From assembly GCA_028994555.1 (NCBI GenBank), contig JARDVN010000001.1, forward strand, positions 496,001 through 560,000: a stretch of 64,000 nucleotides of DNA. Reading direction: 5' to 3'. This DNA comes from Citrobacter amalonaticus (GTDB lineage Bacteria > Pseudomonadota > Gammaproteobacteria > Enterobacterales > Enterobacteriaceae). Under the pieces are notes generated by a model that was given only the letters and a program-made list of their open reading frames with translations, made no database searches and was not told the DNA's origin. Below are positions 62,127 through 64,000 of the stretch, piece after piece (the stretch's first letter is position 1; each line of letters starts with the position of its first letter). Made by a program: the position numbers and the translations under genes.

Positions 62127-64000
62127 ATGAAAAAAGTCGTCACGGTTTGCCCGTATTGCGCATCAGGTTGCAAGATCAACCTGGTGGTCGATAACGGCAA
62201 AATCGTCCGGGCTGAGGCGGCGCAGGGGAAAACCAATCAGGGTACCCTGTGTCTGAAGGGCTATTATGGCTGGGATTTTATTAACGATACCCAGATCCTG
62301 ACCCCGCGCCTGAAAACCCCTATGATTCGTCGCCAGCGTGGCGGCAAACTGGAATCTGTTTCCTGGGATGAAGCGCTGAACTACGTCGCCGAGCGCCTGA
62401 GCGCTATCAAAGCGAAATACGGCCCTGACGCCATCCAGACGACCGGCTCGTCGCGCGGCACCGGGAATGAAACCAACTACATCATGCAAAAATTTGCGCG
62501 CGCCGTTATTGGTACCAATAACGTTGACTGCTGCGCTCGCGTCTGACACGGCCCATCGGTTGCAGGTCTGCACCAGTCGGTCGGTAACGGCGCAATGAGT
62601 AATGCGATTAACGAAATTGATAACACCGATTTAGTGTTTATCTTCGGCTACAACCCGGCGGATTCCCACCCTATCGTGGCGAATCACGTGATTAACGCTA
62701 AACGTAACGGGGCGAAAATTATCGTCTGCGATCCGCGCAAAATTGAAACCGCGCGCATTGCCGACATGCACATCGCACTGCGAAACGGCTCGAATATCGC
62801 GCTGTTGAACGCGATGGGCCATGTCATTATTGAAGAAAACCTGTACGACCAGGCGTTCGTCGCCTCCCGTACGGAAGGATTTGAAGAGTACCGCAAGATT
62901 GTCGAAGGCTATACGCCGGAGTCTGTCGAGGCGATCACGGGCGTCAGCGCCAGTGAGATTCGTCAGGCGGCGCGGATGTATGCCGGCGCGAAAAGCGCGA
63001 CCATCCTGTGGGGCATGGGCGTTACCCAGTTCTATCAGGGCGTGGAAACCGTGCGTTCACTGACCAGCCTCGCGATGCTGACCGGCAACCTCGGTAAGCC
63101 CAGCGTCGGCGTTAACCCGGTACGTGGCCAGAACAACGTTCAGGGCGCATGCGATATGGGTGCGCTGCCGGATACCTATCCGGGCTATCAGTACGTGAAA
63201 GATCCGGCTAACCGCGAGAAATTCGCCAAAGCGTGGGGCGTGGACAGCCTGCCCGCTCACACCGGCTATCGCATCAGCGAGCTGCCGCACCGTGCGGCGC
63301 ATGGCGAAGTACGTGCAGCCTATATCATGGGTGAAGATCCGCTGCAAACCGATGCGGAACTCTCCGCGGTGCGCAAAGGCTTTGAGGATCTGGAACTGGT
63401 CATCGTGCAGGACATCTTTATGACCAAAACCGCATCGGCGGCGGATGTCATTTTACCGTCGACGTCGTGGGGCGAGCATGAAGGGGTCTTTACCGCTGCT
63501 GACCGTGGCTTCCAGCGCTTTTTTAAAGCCGTTGAGCCGAAGTGGGATCTGAAAACCGACTGGCAAATCATCAGTGAGATCGCCACCCGGATGGGGTATC
63601 CGATGCACTACAACAACACCCAGGAGATCTGGGATGAGCTGCGTCATCTGTGCCCGGATTTCTATGGGGCGACTTACGAGAAAATGGGCGAACTGGGCTA
63701 CATCCAGTGGCCCTGCCGCGACACGTCAGACGCCGATCAGGGAACGTCTTACCTCTTTAAAGAGAAGTTTGATACCCCGAACGGCATGGCGCAGTTCTTC
63801 ACCTGTGACTGGGTTGCGCCAATCGACAAACTCACTGACGAGTACCCGATGGTACTGTCGACGGTGCGTGAAGTCGGCCACTACTCCTGTCGTTCGATGA
63901 CCGGTAACTGTGCGGCCCTGGCCGCGCTGGCGGACGAACCGGGCTATGCGCAAATCAACGCGGCCGACGCGGCGCGTCTGGGTATTGAAGATGAAGCGCT
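62127..64000 (+). CDS. fdhF: formate dehydrogenase H (selenoprotein) FdhF, cut by window end
   Basis: The first 624 or so of about 715 residues. The N-terminal [4Fe-4S] cluster is in CPYCASGCKINL with Cys in GTLCLKG. Codon 140 (62544-62546) is an in-frame TGA after NNVDCCARV, the selenocysteine that binds molybdenum; the frame continues as HGPSVAGLHQSVGNGAMSN, so the TGA is not a stop. Next come the molybdopterin domains (RGQNNVQGACDMGALPDTYP, STSWGEHEGVF). It oxidises formate in the formate hydrogenlyase complex. Automated annotation would split it at the TGA. Confidence 0.96.
62544..62591 (+). promoter_or_regulatory. selenocysteine TGA and adjacent SECIS hairpin
   Basis: The TGA is followed directly by CACGGCCCATCGGTTGCAGG and TCTGCACCAGTCGGTCGG, which folds as the bacterial SECIS with the GGTCTGC-containing apical loop recognised by SelB. 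It agrees with the well-studied E. coli fdhF element apart from single differences. Confidence 0.92.

Noticed and set aside
62127..62546. fdhF as a truncated pseudogene ending at the TGA
   Set aside because: The TGA is the known selenocysteine codon followed by a SECIS hairpin, and the frame continues with conserved sequence to the window end.

Overview
The window looks like an enterobacterial chromosome, most likely Citrobacter or a close relative (inference). The E. coli order dcuS-dcuR-dcuB-fumB-yjdF-adiA-adiY-adiC-eptA-basR-basS-pmrR-proP and yjcZ-crfC-yjdM-yjdN-phnC...phnP-yjdP-fdhF is present almost unbroken. The melibiose genes known between yjdF and adiA in E. coli are missing. A kdgT-type permease sits between proP and yjcZ, and a dms paralogue operon lies beside dcuS, as I recall for Salmonella.

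Region 1 (1-19521) is accessory, and genes 519-19521 all lie on the minus strand. The upstream part (12782-19521) is a complete chaperone-usher fimbrial operon. The downstream part (519-12758) is the most novel content: a LuxR-type regulator, a 66-residue Cys/Thr-rich precursor with a textbook double-glycine leader, a membrane-anchored DsbA-like oxidoreductase, an LpxL-like acyltransferase, a C39-peptidase ABC exporter, MacA- and MacB-like proteins, a TolC-type outer-membrane lipoprotein, and a small fatty-acid/polyene-type set (ketosynthase, MaoC-type dehydratase, acyl carrier protein, ketoreductase, no enoyl reductase). Most junctions from the acyltransferase to the reductase overlap by a few bases. 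I read it as a secreted, disulfide-bonded and possibly acylated bacteriocin-like peptide system.

Region 2 (19945-25050) is an FNR-controlled DMSO-reductase-type operon (dmsA, B, C, TorD-like chaperone, NapF-like ferredoxin). Region 3 (25443-33334) has a NicO-family metal permease, the C4-dicarboxylate two-component system DcuSR, the exchanger DcuB, fumarase FumB and YjdF: together an anaerobic fumarate-respiration block. Region 4 (33381-43541) holds arginine-dependent acid resistance (adiA, adiY, adiC), the PmrA/PmrB lipid A modification operon with its feedback peptide PmrR and two PmrA boxes, and the osmolyte transporter ProP. Region 5 (44244-48502) has a KdgT-like permease, yjcZ and the dynamin-like crfC. 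Region 6 (49031-61526) has yjdM, yjdN and the complete C-P lyase operon phnC-phnP, interrupted between phnK and phnL by an 11-copy 49-bp tandem array of REP units. Region 7 is yjdP and the start of the selenoprotein gene fdhF, cut by the window end.

Quality warning: about 33 apparent frameshifts are each repaired by removing one base, and all but one map to a G/C run of five or more or an A/T run of six or more. I treat them as sequencing or assembly errors and give the repaired genes as single features; coordinates are of the window as supplied.
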